Program-made: the position numbers and the translations under genes | Assembly (NCBI RefSeq): GCF_902833225.1 | Contig: NZ_CADFEI010000005.1 | Coordinates: 1 to 64,000 of the forward strand | Reading direction: 5' to 3' | From: Burkholderia sp. BCC1644 | GTDB taxonomy: Bacteria > Pseudomonadota > Gammaproteobacteria > Burkholderiales > Burkholderiaceae | DNA length: 64,000 nucleotides | Shown: positions 19,609 through 28,868 of the stretch, in pieces | How positions within the stretch are numbered: the stretch's first letter is position 1 | Layout: every line of letters starts with the position of its first letter | Notes under the pieces: model-generated | The model's database searches: none | Told to the model about the DNA's origin: nothing | What the model saw: the letters and a program-made list of their open reading frames with translations, nothing else

Positions 19609-20955
19609 TTACTTCGTATCGTCTTCGCGCGACCGGCTGCGAAACGCTTCGCGCGATCGCAGCACGTCGACACCCGACGCCGCGGCTGCCGGTGCGGCGC
19701 TCGCGGGTACGGCCGCAGCTGCGGCCGGCGCGACGGCTGCCGGTACCGACGCCGCATCGGGCGCGGACGCACCGGTGGACGCCGCGGCATTTTGCCGCCC
19801 CTGTTCGACGAGCTTGTCGAGCGGCAGGTACACGACGCTGTTGCCGCCCTTGTTGCCGACGAATACCTTCGTCGCGTTCGAATAGATTTCCTGCATCGTC
19901 TCGAGGTACATCCGCTCGCGGATCACCGCGGGTGCCTTCGAGTACTGCGCATAGACCTGCTTGAAGCGGTCGGCATCGCCCTCGGCTTGCGTGACCACGC
20001 GATCGGCATACGCCTTCGCTTCGTCGACGAGCTTCGCGGCATCGCCCTGCGCCTTCGGCAGCAGGTCGCTTGCATAGGCCTGCGCAGCACGCTTCGCGGC
20101 CTCGCGCTCGTCGCGCGCCTTCGCGACTTCGGCGTATGCGGCCTGCGTCTGCTCCGGTGCCGCGACGCTCTGCATCGTGACGGCCGTCACCTCGAGCCCC
20201 GACTGGTAGCGGTCGAGATCGCGCTGGATCGCCGTGGACAGCTGCTCGCGCAGCGCGTCACGATCCTGGTTCAGCATGTCGGCCGCGCTGCGCGTGCCGA
20301 CGATCGCGCGTACCGCGGCCTGTGCGGCCTGCGAAACGCTGCGTTCGGGATCGACGCTGCGGAACAGGTAATCGGTGGCTGAACGGATCCGGTACTGGAC
20401 GATGAAACGGACGTCGACGATGTCGGCATCGCGCGTCAGCATCGCTGCTTCCTTCACGTTCGCGAGACGCACGACGTTGTTGCGACCGATCTCGATCGAG
20501 CGGACCTGCGACGTATCGACGATTTCGTGCGACGCGAACGGATACGGCGCGCGCCAGTGCACCCCCTGGCCGACCGTGCCCGACAGCTTGCCGAGCTGCA
20601 GCACGACGCCCGTCTGACCATCCTGCACGACGAACAGCCCGCTGCCCGCGTAGACCGCGACCAGCACGCCGATCACGATGCCGACGCCGACCCGCGCGGC
20701 CCGGCCGTTGTCAGGACGGAAGCCGTTGCCGCCCTTGCCGCCGAACAGGCCGCTCAGACGCCGGTTGAAGTTGCGCCACATCTCGTCGAGATCGGGCGGA
20801 CCGTCGCCGTCACCGCCTTGCGGACGCTTCGATTCGTTCGGACGCGGACGGGATCCGTCTTTGCCATTGCCTTCGCCGCGTCCCCAGCGGGGATCGTTGA
20901 TCGACAGCAAGGCGCGCATCCGCCGCCAGGTACTCCGCTCGTTGTATTCGTTCAC
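19609..20955 (-). CDS. hflK: HflK, SPFH-domain modulator of FtsH
   Basis: Partner of HflC. The 448-residue protein has a cytoplasmic Gly/Arg/Asp-rich head, one transmembrane helix (VGVGIVIGVLVAVYAGSGLFVV, near residue 105), an SPFH domain (GVVLQLGKLSGTVGQGVHWRAPYPF) and a long helical region, ending in an Ala/Pro-rich tail. The start is a GTG at 20955. Just before it, a 5-codon GTG frame ends in a TGA that overlaps this GTG, so coupled initiation is possible. The gene follows hflX by 47 bases. Confidence 0.95.
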   Translation of the reverse strand: MNEYNERSTWRRMRALLSINDPRWGRGEGNGKDGSRPRPNESKRPQGGDGDGPPDLDEMWRNFNRRLSGLFGGKGGNGFRPDNGRAARVGVGIVIGVLVAVYAGSGLFVVQDGQTGVVLQLGKLSGTVGQGVHWRAPYPFASHEIVDTSQVRSIEIGRNNVVRLANVKEAAMLTRDADIVDVRFIVQYRIRSATDYLFRSVDPERSVSQAAQAAVRAIVGTRSAADMLNQDRDALREQLSTAIQRDLDRYQSGLEVTAVTMQSVAAPEQTQAAYAEVAKARDEREAAKRAAQAYASDLLPKAQGDAAKLVDEAKAYADRVVTQAEGDADRFKQVYAQYSKAPAVIRERMYLETMQEIYSNATKVFVGNKGGNSVVYLPLDKLVEQGRQNAAASTGASAPDAASVPAAVAPAAAAAVPASAAPAAAASGVDVLRSREAFRSRSREDDTK

Positions 20956-21002
20956 CAGAGTTTGTTCACCAGATAAGACGCCGGCGAACCGGCCGGGACC
21001 GG

Positions 21003-22193
21003 TTAGCGCCCGTGTTCGGAAATCGTGTGGTCTTCGTGTGGTTCAGCGGGTGCGCCATCGAGCGCGCCGCTGGGTAACGTCGCGCTGGAGAGGTGTTCCG
21101 CGGAGGCGATTTCGGCGATGGCGGCACGCAACGTATCAAGACCCTGACCGGTGCGCGCGCTCAAAAAGACGCGCGAAATATTACCATATTCGTCCCGCTC
21201 GACCGCGTCGCCGCGGGCCGCCAGCTCGGGCACGGCGTCGATCTTGTTGAACACCAGCACCTGCCGGATCGTGTCCGCGCCAATTTCGTGCAGCACGCCG
21301 TTGACCTGCTCGATCTGCTCGAGCCTGACCGCGCTCGACGCATCGACCACATGCAGCAGCAGATCCGCGTGGATCGTTTCCTCGAGGGTCGCGCGGAACG
21401 CCGCGACGAGCTGGTGAGGCAGCTCGCGGATGAACCCGACCGTATCCGACACGACGATCTGACCGACCTCGTCGCCGAGGTACACGCGCCGCGACGTCGT
21501 ATCGAGCGTGGCGAACAGCTGGTCGGCCGCGTAGGCCTGCGCTTTCGTCAGCGCATTGAACAGCGTCGACTTGCCCGCGTTCGTATAGCCGACGAGCGAC
21601 ACCGACATCGCGCCGCTGCGCGCACGCTGCCGACGCTGCGTGCTGTGCTGCCGGCGCAGCCGGTCGAGCCGCGACTTCAGCATCTTGATGCGTTCGCCGA
21701 TCAGCCGGCGGTCGGTTTCGAGCTGCGTTTCGCCGGGGCCGCGCAGGCCGATACCGCCCTTCTGCCGTTCAAGGTGGGTCCACGCACGAATGAGTCGTGT
21801 CGACAGGTATTGCAGCTGCGCGAGTTCGACCTGCAGCTTGCCTTCGTGACTGCGGGCGCGCTGCGCGAAGATGTCGAGGATGAGGCTCGTGCGGTCGACG
21901 ACACGCCTGTTAAGTGCCTGCTCCAGATTGCGTTGCTGGGCCGGCGCCAGGGCGTGGTTGAAGATGACGATTTCGACGTTGTGCGCGTCGCAGGCAAGCC
22001 GCAGTTCTTCGGCTTTGCCGCTGCCGATGAACATCTTGGCATCGGGACTGGAGCGACGACCTGTGAGGGTGACGGCGGGACGGGCCCCCGCGCTGGAGGC
22101 GAGAAGACTGAGTTCTTCGAGACTGGCCTCGAAATCGGTCTTGCCGAAATCGATGCCGACGAGCGCTGCGTTGATCAAATTATCGGGTGTCAA
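21003..22193 (-). CDS. hflX: Ribosome-associated GTPase HflX
   Basis: HflX splits stalled or stress-arrested 70S ribosomes. The 396-residue protein has the N-terminal HflX domain with GSGKAEEL, the Gly-rich GGIGLRGPGETQLETDRR linker, and a G domain with GYTNAGKSTLFN (G1), DTVGFIRELP (G3) and NKID (G4). No ATG fits: the start is a TTG at 22193 or, two lines of family similarity later, TTG 22178 (LINAALVGID). It follows hfq, as in many proteobacteria. Confidence 0.93.
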   Translation of the reverse strand: MTPDNLINAALVGIDFGKTDFEASLEELSLLASSAGARPAVTLTGRRSSPDAKMFIGSGKAEELRLACDAHNVEIVIFNHALAPAQQRNLEQALNRRVVDRTSLILDIFAQRARSHEGKLQVELAQLQYLSTRLIRAWTHLERQKGGIGLRGPGETQLETDRRLIGERIKMLKSRLDRLRRQHSTQRRQRARSGAMSVSLVGYTNAGKSTLFNALTKAQAYAADQLFATLDTTSRRVYLGDEVGQIVVSDTVGFIRELPHQLVAAFRATLEETIHADLLLHVVDASSAVRLEQIEQVNGVLHEIGADTIRQVLVFNKIDAVPELAARGDAVERDEYGNISRVFLSARTGQGLDTLRAAIAEIASAEHLSSATLPSGALDGAPAEPHEDHTISEHGR

Positions 22194-22250
22194 GATAAGG
22201 CGGCTGGCATCGGTCGCTCGCGGCGACCGGATGCCGGCCGCTGCGATGGG

Positions 22251-22490
22251 TTAGGACGAGACTTCCGCGTCCGGGTGGAAATTCACCGGGCGCGCCGGCA
22301 CGACCGTCGAGATGGCGTGCTTGTAGACCATCTGGGTCACCGTATTACGGAGCAACACGACGTACTGGTCGAACGATTCAATGTTCCCTTGAAGCTTGAT
22401 GCCATTGACGAGGTAGATCGAAACGGGAACGTGCTCTTTGCGCAGTGCGTTCAAAAACGGGTCTTGTAACAATTGCCCTTTGTTGCTCAT
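22251..22490 (-). CDS. hfq: RNA chaperone Hfq
   Basis: Hfq forms a hexameric ring that pairs small RNAs with mRNAs. The 79-residue protein shows the two Sm motifs: [20 protein letters not shown] and [12 protein letters not shown], after the N-terminus [25 protein letters not shown] lies 5 bases before the ATG at 22490; an in-frame ATG 4 codons upstream is unlikely. It lies between der and hflX. Confidence 0.98.
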   Translation of the reverse strand: MSNKGQLLQDPFLNALRKEHVPVSIYLVNGIKLQGNIESFDQYVVLLRNTVTQMVYKHAISTVVPARPVNFHPDAEVSS

Positions 22491-22564
22491 GGCGTACTCC
22501 ATCTTTTTTTGCAGGTTGATCTGGATTGGCGAGGAAGAAAAAGAGATCCGGCGCCAATCGCTAC

Positions 22565-22570
22565 ACTATA
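22565..22570 (-). promoter_or_regulatory. Possible -10 box of hfq
   Basis: Minus-strand TATAGT lies in the der-hfq gap about 75 bases before the hfq ATG, followed by a T/C-rich leader. No convincing -35 is visible. Confidence 0.4.
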
Positions 22571-22632
22571 GCTGATTTTGCCTGCCCCGCCCGGGGCGTA
22601 GGCCTTGCGGCCTATCCCTTGCGGGGCGTGCT

Positions 22633-23970
22633 TCAGCCCTTGTCCGCGTACGGGTTGTTCGACGAACGGAACTCTATGCGCAATGGAGTCCCGGTCAGCG
22701 AGAAAGTTTCGCGGAACCGGTTTTCGAGGTAGCGTTTGTAGGTTTCCGTGACCGCGTCGAGCGCGTTGCCGTGGATGACGATAAGCGGCGGATTCTGGCC
22801 GCCCTGGTGCGCGTAGCGCAGCTTCGGGCGCACCGGACCGCGACGGCGCGGCTGCTGGAATTCGACGGCCTCGATCAGCGCACGCGTGAGCTTCGGCGTC
22901 GGCAGCTTCGCCATCGCCGCCGCGTACGCGTCGTCGACCGAGCGCATCAGCGCGCCGATCCCCGTCTTCTTCGCGGCCGAAATGAAATGCGATTTCGCGA
23001 AGTCGAGGAATTTCAGCTTGCGGGTCAAATCCGCTTTCGCACGGTCGCGCGCGTGCTCGTCGAGGCCATCCCACTTGTTGACGCCGATCACGAGCGCGCG
23101 GCCCTGTTCGACGACGAAGCCGGCGATGTGCGCGTCCTGGTCGGAAATGTCCTGCTGCGCATCCAGCAGAAGAATGACGACGTTCGCATCGGAGATCGAC
23201 TGCAGCGTCTTCACGACCGAAAACTTCTCGATCGCCTCGAACACCTTGCCGCGGCGGCGCAGGCCGGCCGTGTCGATCAGCGTATATTTCTTGCCGTTAC
23301 GCTCGAAGTCGACGTAGATCGAATCGCGCGTCGTGCCCGGCATGTCGAACGCAATCACGCGATCTTCGCCGATCAGCGCGTTCACGAGCGTCGACTTGCC
23401 GACGTTCGGACGGCCGACGATCGCGATCTTGATACCGCGCGACGGATCGTTCTCGTCCTCTTCCTCCGGGCGGTCGGCGTAAGCAACCTCCAGGGCCTCG
23501 TTGATCATGTCGGTCACGCCGTCGCCGTGCGCAGCCGAGATCGCGCGCGGATCGCCGAGCCCGAGTTCATAGAAGTCGGTCGCGACCGCCGTGTACTTCA
23601 TCCCCTCGGCCTTGTTGACGACGAGGAAGATCGGCCGGCCGGTCTTGCGCAGGTAGTCGGCGATCGACTTGTCCTGCGGCGCGAGCCCGTTGCGGCCGTC
23701 GACGATGAACACGACGATGTCGGCTTCCTCGACGGCCTGCCGCGTCTGGCGTGCCATCTCGTGCAGGATGCCGTCCTTCGCGACGGGTTCGAAGCCGCCC
23801 GTATCGACGACCAGGTACGGCCGTTCGCCGACGCGCCCTTCGCCGTAATGGCGATCGCGCGTCAGGCCCGGCAGGTCGGCGACCAGCGCATCGCGCGAGC
23901 GCGTGAGCCGGTTGAACAGCGTGGATTTCCCCACATTGGGGCGCCCAACAAGGGCAATGACCGGTTTCAT
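22633..23970 (-). CDS. der: Ribosome assembly GTPase Der (EngA)
   Basis: Der has two GTPase domains in tandem and a C-terminal KH-like domain, and matures the 50S subunit. Both G1 motifs are visible: [17 protein letters not shown] near residue 9 and [17 protein letters not shown] near 190, each with its own DTGG/DTAG G3 and NKAE/NKWD G4. The length, 445 residues, is normal. It follows bamB by 247 bases, a gap containing two strong hairpins. Confidence 0.97.
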   Translation of the reverse strand: MKPVIALVGRPNVGKSTLFNRLTRSRDALVADLPGLTRDRHYGEGRVGERPYLVVDTGGFEPVAKDGILHEMARQTRQAVEEADIVVFIVDGRNGLAPQDKSIADYLRKTGRPIFLVVNKAEGMKYTAVATDFYELGLGDPRAISAAHGDGVTDMINEALEVAYADRPEEEDENDPSRGIKIAIVGRPNVGKSTLVNALIGEDRVIAFDMPGTTRDSIYVDFERNGKKYTLIDTAGLRRRGKVFEAIEKFSVVKTLQSISDANVVILLLDAQQDISDQDAHIAGFVVEQGRALVIGVNKWDGLDEHARDRAKADLTRKLKFLDFAKSHFISAAKKTGIGALMRSVDDAYAAAMAKLPTPKLTRALIEAVEFQQPRRRGPVRPKLRYAHQGGQNPPLIVIHGNALDAVTETYKRYLENRFRETFSLTGTPLRIEFRSSNNPYADKG

Positions 23971-23991
23971 CTGTGTTTTCTACGGTGAAGC

Positions 23992-24016
23992 GCAGCAGCG
24001 GGAGGCCCGCTGCTGC
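23992..24016 (-). repeat. Perfect 11-bp hairpin in the der leader
   Basis: GCAGCAGCGGG and CCCGCTGCTGC are perfect arms around AGG, 22 bases before the der start codon. No T run follows. It could modulate der translation or stabilise a processed mRNA end. Confidence 0.5.
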
Positions 24017-24127
24017 GGGCGGCTGCGCTGAATGAAAATATCACGAATTCGCGCCGCGTCGGATGCGCGCGCCCGGCGCACGTTGCGCGCCGTCGTCTTT
24101 CGTCTCGAACTGCCTTTCAAATACCGA

Positions 24128-24148
24128 GCGGCCGGGAGCACCGGCCGC
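24128..24148 (-). terminator. Weak possible terminator after bamB
   Basis: GCGGCCGG and CCGGCCGC pair around 5 bases about 70 bases after the bamB stop. On the minus strand it is followed by CTCGGTATTT, a poor T tract, so read-through into der is likely. Confidence 0.35.
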
Positions 24149-24217
24149 CTTCATGCGGCACGGCCGGGGCGCGCGGGACAAGCCCGCCGCGCCGCGGCCG
24201 CACCTGTTTACTGCGTG

Positions 24218-25363
24218 TCAGCGCGGACGGAACCCGTACAGGCCGCCGTCCTTCGTCTGCACGACGAGCGTATTGCCCGCGAGGACCGGCGCCGCCGTAA
24301 TCGCGCTGCCGTCGGTCTTCATCCGTGCGATGAAGCTGCCGTCTTCGCGCGACAGGAAGTGCACGAAGCCCTTGTAATCGCCCATCACGACCGCATGCCC
24401 GAGCAGGTACGGCACGCCGACGTCACGGCTCTTCAGCTTGTCGTTGCGCCACAGCTGGTTGCCCGACGCCGCGTCGTACGCCGTCACGACCGACCAGTCG
24501 TCGCCGCCGGCGACCACCGAATCGTCCTGCGCAAGACCGCTGCGGCTCGAGAACGCCTTTTCCCACAGCGGGCGGCCCGAGTTCGCATCGAAGCAGCCGA
24601 GCTGACCCTGGAACGTCACCGCGCACGCCTCCGCGCCCACGAGCGTCGGCGGGCCGCTGACGTCGTTGATGCGCTCGACCTCGGTCACGCCCTTCGGAAA
24701 CGACACCGGGGTCTGCCAGAACGGTTCGCCCGTCTGCAGGTTGATCGCGACGAGACCGCCGCCGGGGAAGCCCGCCAGCACCGCCGCGTCACCCGCGAAC
24801 GTCATGCCGGCCGACACGCGCAGGTTCAGCGGCACCGCGCGGTTGCGGTAGTTCCACTTCTGCTCGCCCGTCTGTGCGTTGAACGCGATCACCTGGCCGT
24901 CGATCGTACGGACGACCACGAGACCGTTGCCGACGAGCGGCGGCGAGAAAATCTCGCCCTGCACGCTGGTCTTCCACAGTTGCTTGCCGTCCGGGCCCAG
25001 CACGAACACGCCGCCCTTCAGCGCGCCGACCGCGGTCAGGTTGCCGTCGCTGCCGACACCGGCCGACAGGTCCGAACCGACCTTCGAACGCCAGAGCGTC
25101 TGGCCCGTCTTCGCGTCGATCTTCTCGACCGAACCGTTTTCGCCCGCCGCATAGACGGCGTCGCCCACGGCCACCGGCGAGAACAGGTAGCGTCCGCCCT
25201 TGCCGACGCTCGCCTTCCAGACCTGTTGCACGTCCATGACGGGCTTGAACTCGGTCAGCGGCGTCGGCACGCGACGCGCGTCCTTCGACGACGAGCAAGC
25301 CGCCAATGCGAGGACAGCCGCCGCGCAGGCAACGGGCACAGCGTAACGTTTCAGCAAATTCAT
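24218..25363 (-). CDS. bamB: Outer-membrane assembly lipoprotein BamB
   Basis: BamB is a lipoprotein of the BAM complex with an eight-bladed beta-propeller of PQQ-like repeats. The 381-residue protein has a signal peptide and lipobox LAAC with the lipidated Cys at residue 23. Repeated W-x-x-x-x-G blocks (LWRSKVGSDLSAG, LWKTSVQGEIFSP, NYRNRAVPLN) are visible. It sits between yfgM and der, the common order in beta- and gamma-proteobacteria. Confidence 0.96.
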   Translation of the reverse strand: MNLLKRYAVPVACAAAVLALAACSSSKDARRVPTPLTEFKPVMDVQQVWKASVGKGGRYLFSPVAVGDAVYAAGENGSVEKIDAKTGQTLWRSKVGSDLSAGVGSDGNLTAVGALKGGVFVLGPDGKQLWKTSVQGEIFSPPLVGNGLVVVRTIDGQVIAFNAQTGEQKWNYRNRAVPLNLRVSAGMTFAGDAAVLAGFPGGGLVAINLQTGEPFWQTPVSFPKGVTEVERINDVSGPPTLVGAEACAVTFQGQLGCFDANSGRPLWEKAFSSRSGLAQDDSVVAGGDDWSVVTAYDAASGNQLWRNDKLKSRDVGVPYLLGHAVVMGDYKGFVHFLSREDGSFIARMKTDGSAITAAPVLAGNTLVVQTKDGGLYGFRPR

Positions 25364-25405
25364 CGGTTAGCGAAGCAGAAGTTAAGAGGTTGAGGGGACC
25401 GCGAT

Positions 25406-26035
25406 TCAGCCGCCGAGCGCGTCCAGCTTGAACTGGACGAGTTGACGCGCGGACTGGTCGTCCTTCGACAGGCCGTCGAGCGCGAGCTTGTAAGCCGCGC
25501 GCGCATCGTCGGTCTTGCCTTGCGCGGCCAGCAGATCGCCGCGGCGATCGGCCACGAGGCCCTTGAATGCATCGACCGGCGTACCCGACAGCAGCGTGAG
25601 GCCCGCGTCGTACGCCTTTTCGTCGAGCAGCAGCGACGCGAGGCGCAGCTTCGCGATCTGCTTGTACTCGTCGTCCTTGGCGTGATCGACGGCCCACTGC
25701 AGCTGCGCCTTCGCACCTGCCGCGTCGCCGGCTGCATACAGCGTCTTCGCGGCCGAGAGCGCCGTCATCTGCGCATACGGCGTGCTGCCGAACTTGTCTT
25801 CCATGTCGGCGGCCGCGCGGGCCATCGTCGCCTTGTCGTTCGCGGCGGCGGCCTTCTGGACCTGCTCGTACAGCCCGGACGCCTCGGCAGCCTGACGGCG
25901 CTGCCAGTAGTTCCAGCCGTTGAAACCGGCCGCGACGACGAGCGCCGCGAGCACGATCCACGTGGTGAGGTTGCCCCAGCGGGCCCACCACGCCTTGAGA
26001 CTTTCAATCGATTCTTGTTCGTCGTGATAACTCAT
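25406..26035 (-). CDS. yfgM: YfgM family inner-membrane TPR protein
   Basis: YfgM is a single-pass membrane protein with a periplasmic TPR domain, tied in E. coli to the SecYEG-PpiD chaperone network. The 209-residue protein opens with SYHDEQESIESLKAWWARWGN, then one membrane helix (TTWIVLAALVVAAGFNGWNYW), then TPR helices. It is 55 bases after hisS and 42 before bamB. Confidence 0.93.
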   Translation of the reverse strand: MSYHDEQESIESLKAWWARWGNLTTWIVLAALVVAAGFNGWNYWQRRQAAEASGLYEQVQKAAAANDKATMARAAADMEDKFGSTPYAQMTALSAAKTLYAAGDAAGAKAQLQWAVDHAKDDEYKQIAKLRLASLLLDEKAYDAGLTLLSGTPVDAFKGLVADRRGDLLAAQGKTDDARAAYKLALDGLSKDDQSARQLVQFKLDALGG

Positions 26036-26090
26036 CGGCGAGCGATTCCTTCCTGTTCAGGCCTTTCTTGTCGAGCGAATGCCAGCGCGA

Positions 26091-27431
26091 TCAGTCGTCG
26101 CCGTCTTCGGCGGATGCAACCATCGCATTGATTAGGAATTCGGTCAAGCTTTCGACCGGTACGGTCTGCTGAACGTTCTTTTCCCCATCCGCGCCCGCAC
26201 CGCGCAGCGCTTTCACGCCCACCGTGCCGTTCGCGACTTCTTCTTCGCCGAAGATCACCGCGAACGCGGCACCGCTCGCGTCGGCCCGCTTCATTTGCGA
26301 CTTGAAGCTTGCCGTCGCGCCATCGGCGCTGCAGTGGAAGATCACGTCGAGGCCCGTATCGCGCAGGCGCTCCGCAGCGATGAACGCCTGTTCGCGCGCG
26401 GTTTCGCCCTGATGCACGACGTACACGTCGACACCTTCCTGCTCGGGCGCGAGATCGTCTTCTTTCAGCAGTTCGAGAATGCGCTCGATGCCCATCGCCC
26501 AGCCGCACGCGGCGGTCGGCTTGCCGCCGAGCTGCTCGATCAGCGGATCGTAGCGGCCGCCGGCGGCGACCGTGCCCTGCGCGCCGAGCTTGTCGGTCAC
26601 CCACTCGAACACGGTCAGGTTGTAGTAATCGAGGCCGCGCACGAGACGCGGGTTGATCTTGAACGGAATGTTGTTCGCGAGCAGCAGGCGCTGCAGCCCT
26701 TCGAAGTGCGCGCGCGATTCTTCGCCGAGGAAGTCGATCAGCTTCGGCGCGTTCTGCGCGATCTCCTGCAGCGCGGGGTTCTTCGTGTCGAGCACGCGCA
26801 GCGGGTTCGTATACAGGCGGCGCTTTGCGTCCTCGTCGAGCACGTCGGCGAACTGCTCGAGGTACTTGATCAGTTCGACGCGGTGCGCGGCACGCTCTTC
26901 GGCGAGGCCGAGCGAGTTGATCTCGAGCTTGATGCCGGTCAGGCCGAGGTCGTCCCACAGGCGCTGGCACATCATGATGATCTCGGCATCCGCATCAGGA
27001 CCCGCGAAGCCGAGCGCCTCGACGCCGACCTGATGGAACTGGCGATAGCGGCCGCGCTGCGGACGCTCGTGACGGAACATCGGACCGATGTACCAGAGGC
27101 GCTTCGGGCCGTCGTACAGCATGTTGTGCTCGATCGACGCGCGCACGACGGCCGCGGTGTTTTCCGGGCGCATCGTCAGGTTTTCGCCGTTCAGCGCGTC
27201 GGTGAAGCTGTACATCTCCTTCTCGACGATGTCGGTGACTTCGCCGATGCCGCGCGTGAAGAGCTGCGTGTGTTCGACGATCGGCGTCCGGATGTTCTGG
27301 TAGCCGTACGCGCGCAGCAGCGATTTCACGGTAGCTTCGAAGAATTCCCACAGGCCGGCATCCTGCGGAAGGATGTCGTTCATGCCTTTGACGCCGGTGA
27401 GCTTCTCGATCTTGCGTTTCTGTTCAGTCAT
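26091..27431 (-). CDS. hisS: Histidyl-tRNA synthetase
   Basis: A class II synthetase charging tRNA-His, 446 residues. Class II motif 2 ([19 protein letters not shown]) and the His-specific segments [13 protein letters not shown] and AAGGRYD are visible, followed by the anticodon-binding domain. It lies 20 bases after ispG. The hisZ gene 8 kb away is its non-synthetase paralogue. Confidence 0.97.
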   Translation of the reverse strand: MTEQKRKIEKLTGVKGMNDILPQDAGLWEFFEATVKSLLRAYGYQNIRTPIVEHTQLFTRGIGEVTDIVEKEMYSFTDALNGENLTMRPENTAAVVRASIEHNMLYDGPKRLWYIGPMFRHERPQRGRYRQFHQVGVEALGFAGPDADAEIIMMCQRLWDDLGLTGIKLEINSLGLAEERAAHRVELIKYLEQFADVLDEDAKRRLYTNPLRVLDTKNPALQEIAQNAPKLIDFLGEESRAHFEGLQRLLLANNIPFKINPRLVRGLDYYNLTVFEWVTDKLGAQGTVAAGGRYDPLIEQLGGKPTAACGWAMGIERILELLKEDDLAPEQEGVDVYVVHQGETAREQAFIAAERLRDTGLDVIFHCSADGATASFKSQMKRADASGAAFAVIFGEEEVANGTVGVKALRGAGADGEKNVQQTVPVESLTEFLINAMVASAEDGDD

Positions 27432-27451
27432 CGTTCGTGTGTGTGGACGAA

Positions 27452-28768
27452 TTAGTTCAGGACCTCGGTGCGGCCGTAATTGCGTGCGACGTAGTCGCTG
27501 ACGATCTGCTGGAATTCCTCGGCGATCCGCTCGCCGCGCAGCGTCTTGACCTTCTCGCCGTCGATGAAGACGGGCGCGGCCGGGTTCTCGCCCGAACCCG
27601 GCAGGCTGATGCCGATGTTCGCGTGCTTCGACTCACCCGGGCCGTTGACGATGCAGCCCATCACCGCGACGTTCATCTTCTCGACGCCCGGATATTCCTT
27701 GCGCCAGACCGGCATCTGCTCGCGCAGGTAGGTCTGGATCTGCATCGCGAGTTCCTGGAACAGCGTGCTCGTCGTGCGGCCGCAGCCCGGGCATGCGATC
27801 ACCATCGGCGCGAACGAGCGCAGGCCCATCGTCTGCAGGATTTCCTGGCCGACGATCACTTCACCCGTGCGCGGCGCACCCGGTTCCGGCGTCAGCGAGA
27901 TGCGGATCGTGTCGCCGATCCCTTCCTGCAGCAGCACGCCCAGCGCGGCCGTCGACGCAACGATGCCCTTCGAGCCCATGCCGGCCTCGGTCAGCCCGAG
28001 GTGCAGCGCGAATCCGCAGCGGCGGCCGAGCTCGCGGTACACGGCGATCAGGTCCTGCACGCCGCTGACCTTGCACGACAGCACGATGCGGTCACGGCCG
28101 AGGCCGAGTTCGACCGCACGTTCGGCCGAGCCGATCGCCGACTGGATCAGCGCCTCGTACATCACGCTTTGCGCGCCCCACGGCTGCGAACGTGCGCCGT
28201 TCTCGTCCATCATGCGCGCGAGCAGGTCCTGGTCGAGGCTGCCCCAGTTCACGCCGATTCGCACAACCTTGTCGTACTTGGCCGCGGCCTCGATCATCAG
28301 CGCGAACTGCGTATCGCGCTTCGCGCCCTGGCCGACGTTGCCGGGGTTGATCCGGTACTTCGACAGCGCCTCCGCGCAGCCCGGGTAATCGCGCAGCAAC
28401 AGGTGGCCGTTGTAGTGGAAATCTCCGACGAGCGGCACGGTCACGCCCATCCGGTCGAGCTGCTCGCGGATCGCCGGCACGGCGGCCGCGGCCTCGGGCG
28501 TGTTGACCGTGATGCGCACCAGTTCGGAGCCCGCGTTCGCGAGTTCCTTGATCTGGATCGCCGTGCCGATCGCGTCGGCCGTGTCGGTATTCGTCATCGA
28601 CTGCACGCGCACCGGCGCGTCGCCGCCGATCGTCACGAGCTGCCCGCCCCAGCGGACATCCACCGCATGCGATACGCGGCGCGGCTGATGCCCGCCGAAC
28701 ACCGGCTCGGTTGAACAAATCTGACTGCTGCGTGGGGATTGAGCTTCGGATTGCATCGATAGATCCAT
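27452..28768 (-). CDS. ispG: 4-hydroxy-3-methylbut-2-en-1-yl diphosphate synthase
   Basis: IspG converts methylerythritol cyclodiphosphate to HMBPP with a [4Fe-4S] cluster in the non-mevalonate isoprenoid route, supplying the prenyl diphosphates that a terpene synthase would use. The 438-residue protein has a TIM-barrel N-terminal part ([13 protein letters not shown]) and the cluster cysteines in CPGCGRTT and [16 protein letters not shown]. Start 28768 or the ATG four codons on. A nested hairpin lies just upstream. Confidence 0.96.
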   Translation of the reverse strand: MDLSMQSEAQSPRSSQICSTEPVFGGHQPRRVSHAVDVRWGGQLVTIGGDAPVRVQSMTNTDTADAIGTAIQIKELANAGSELVRITVNTPEAAAAVPAIREQLDRMGVTVPLVGDFHYNGHLLLRDYPGCAEALSKYRINPGNVGQGAKRDTQFALMIEAAAKYDKVVRIGVNWGSLDQDLLARMMDENGARSQPWGAQSVMYEALIQSAIGSAERAVELGLGRDRIVLSCKVSGVQDLIAVYRELGRRCGFALHLGLTEAGMGSKGIVASTAALGVLLQEGIGDTIRISLTPEPGAPRTGEVIVGQEILQTMGLRSFAPMVIACPGCGRTTSTLFQELAMQIQTYLREQMPVWRKEYPGVEKMNVAVMGCIVNGPGESKHANIGISLPGSGENPAAPVFIDGEKVKTLRGERIAEEFQQIVSDYVARNYGRTEVLN

Positions 28769-28807
28769 TTACGCGGAATGCGCCGCGACGCGGCACATGA
28801 ATTGAAA

Positions 28808-28864
28808 AAGCGCCGTGCCCTCACGGCCTGTCGATATCGACGACAGGCCTTCGTCACGGCGCTT
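28808..28864 (-). terminator. Nested hairpin terminator or attenuator between rodZ and ispG
   Basis: Outer arms AAGCGCCGTG and CACGGCGCTT enclose inner arms GGCCTGTCG and CGACAGGCC. On the minus strand the structure is followed by TTTTTC, so it can end transcripts from rodZ just before ispG. It begins 5 bases after the rodZ stop and ends about 40 bases before the ispG start. Confidence 0.8.
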
Positions 28865-28868
28865 GACG

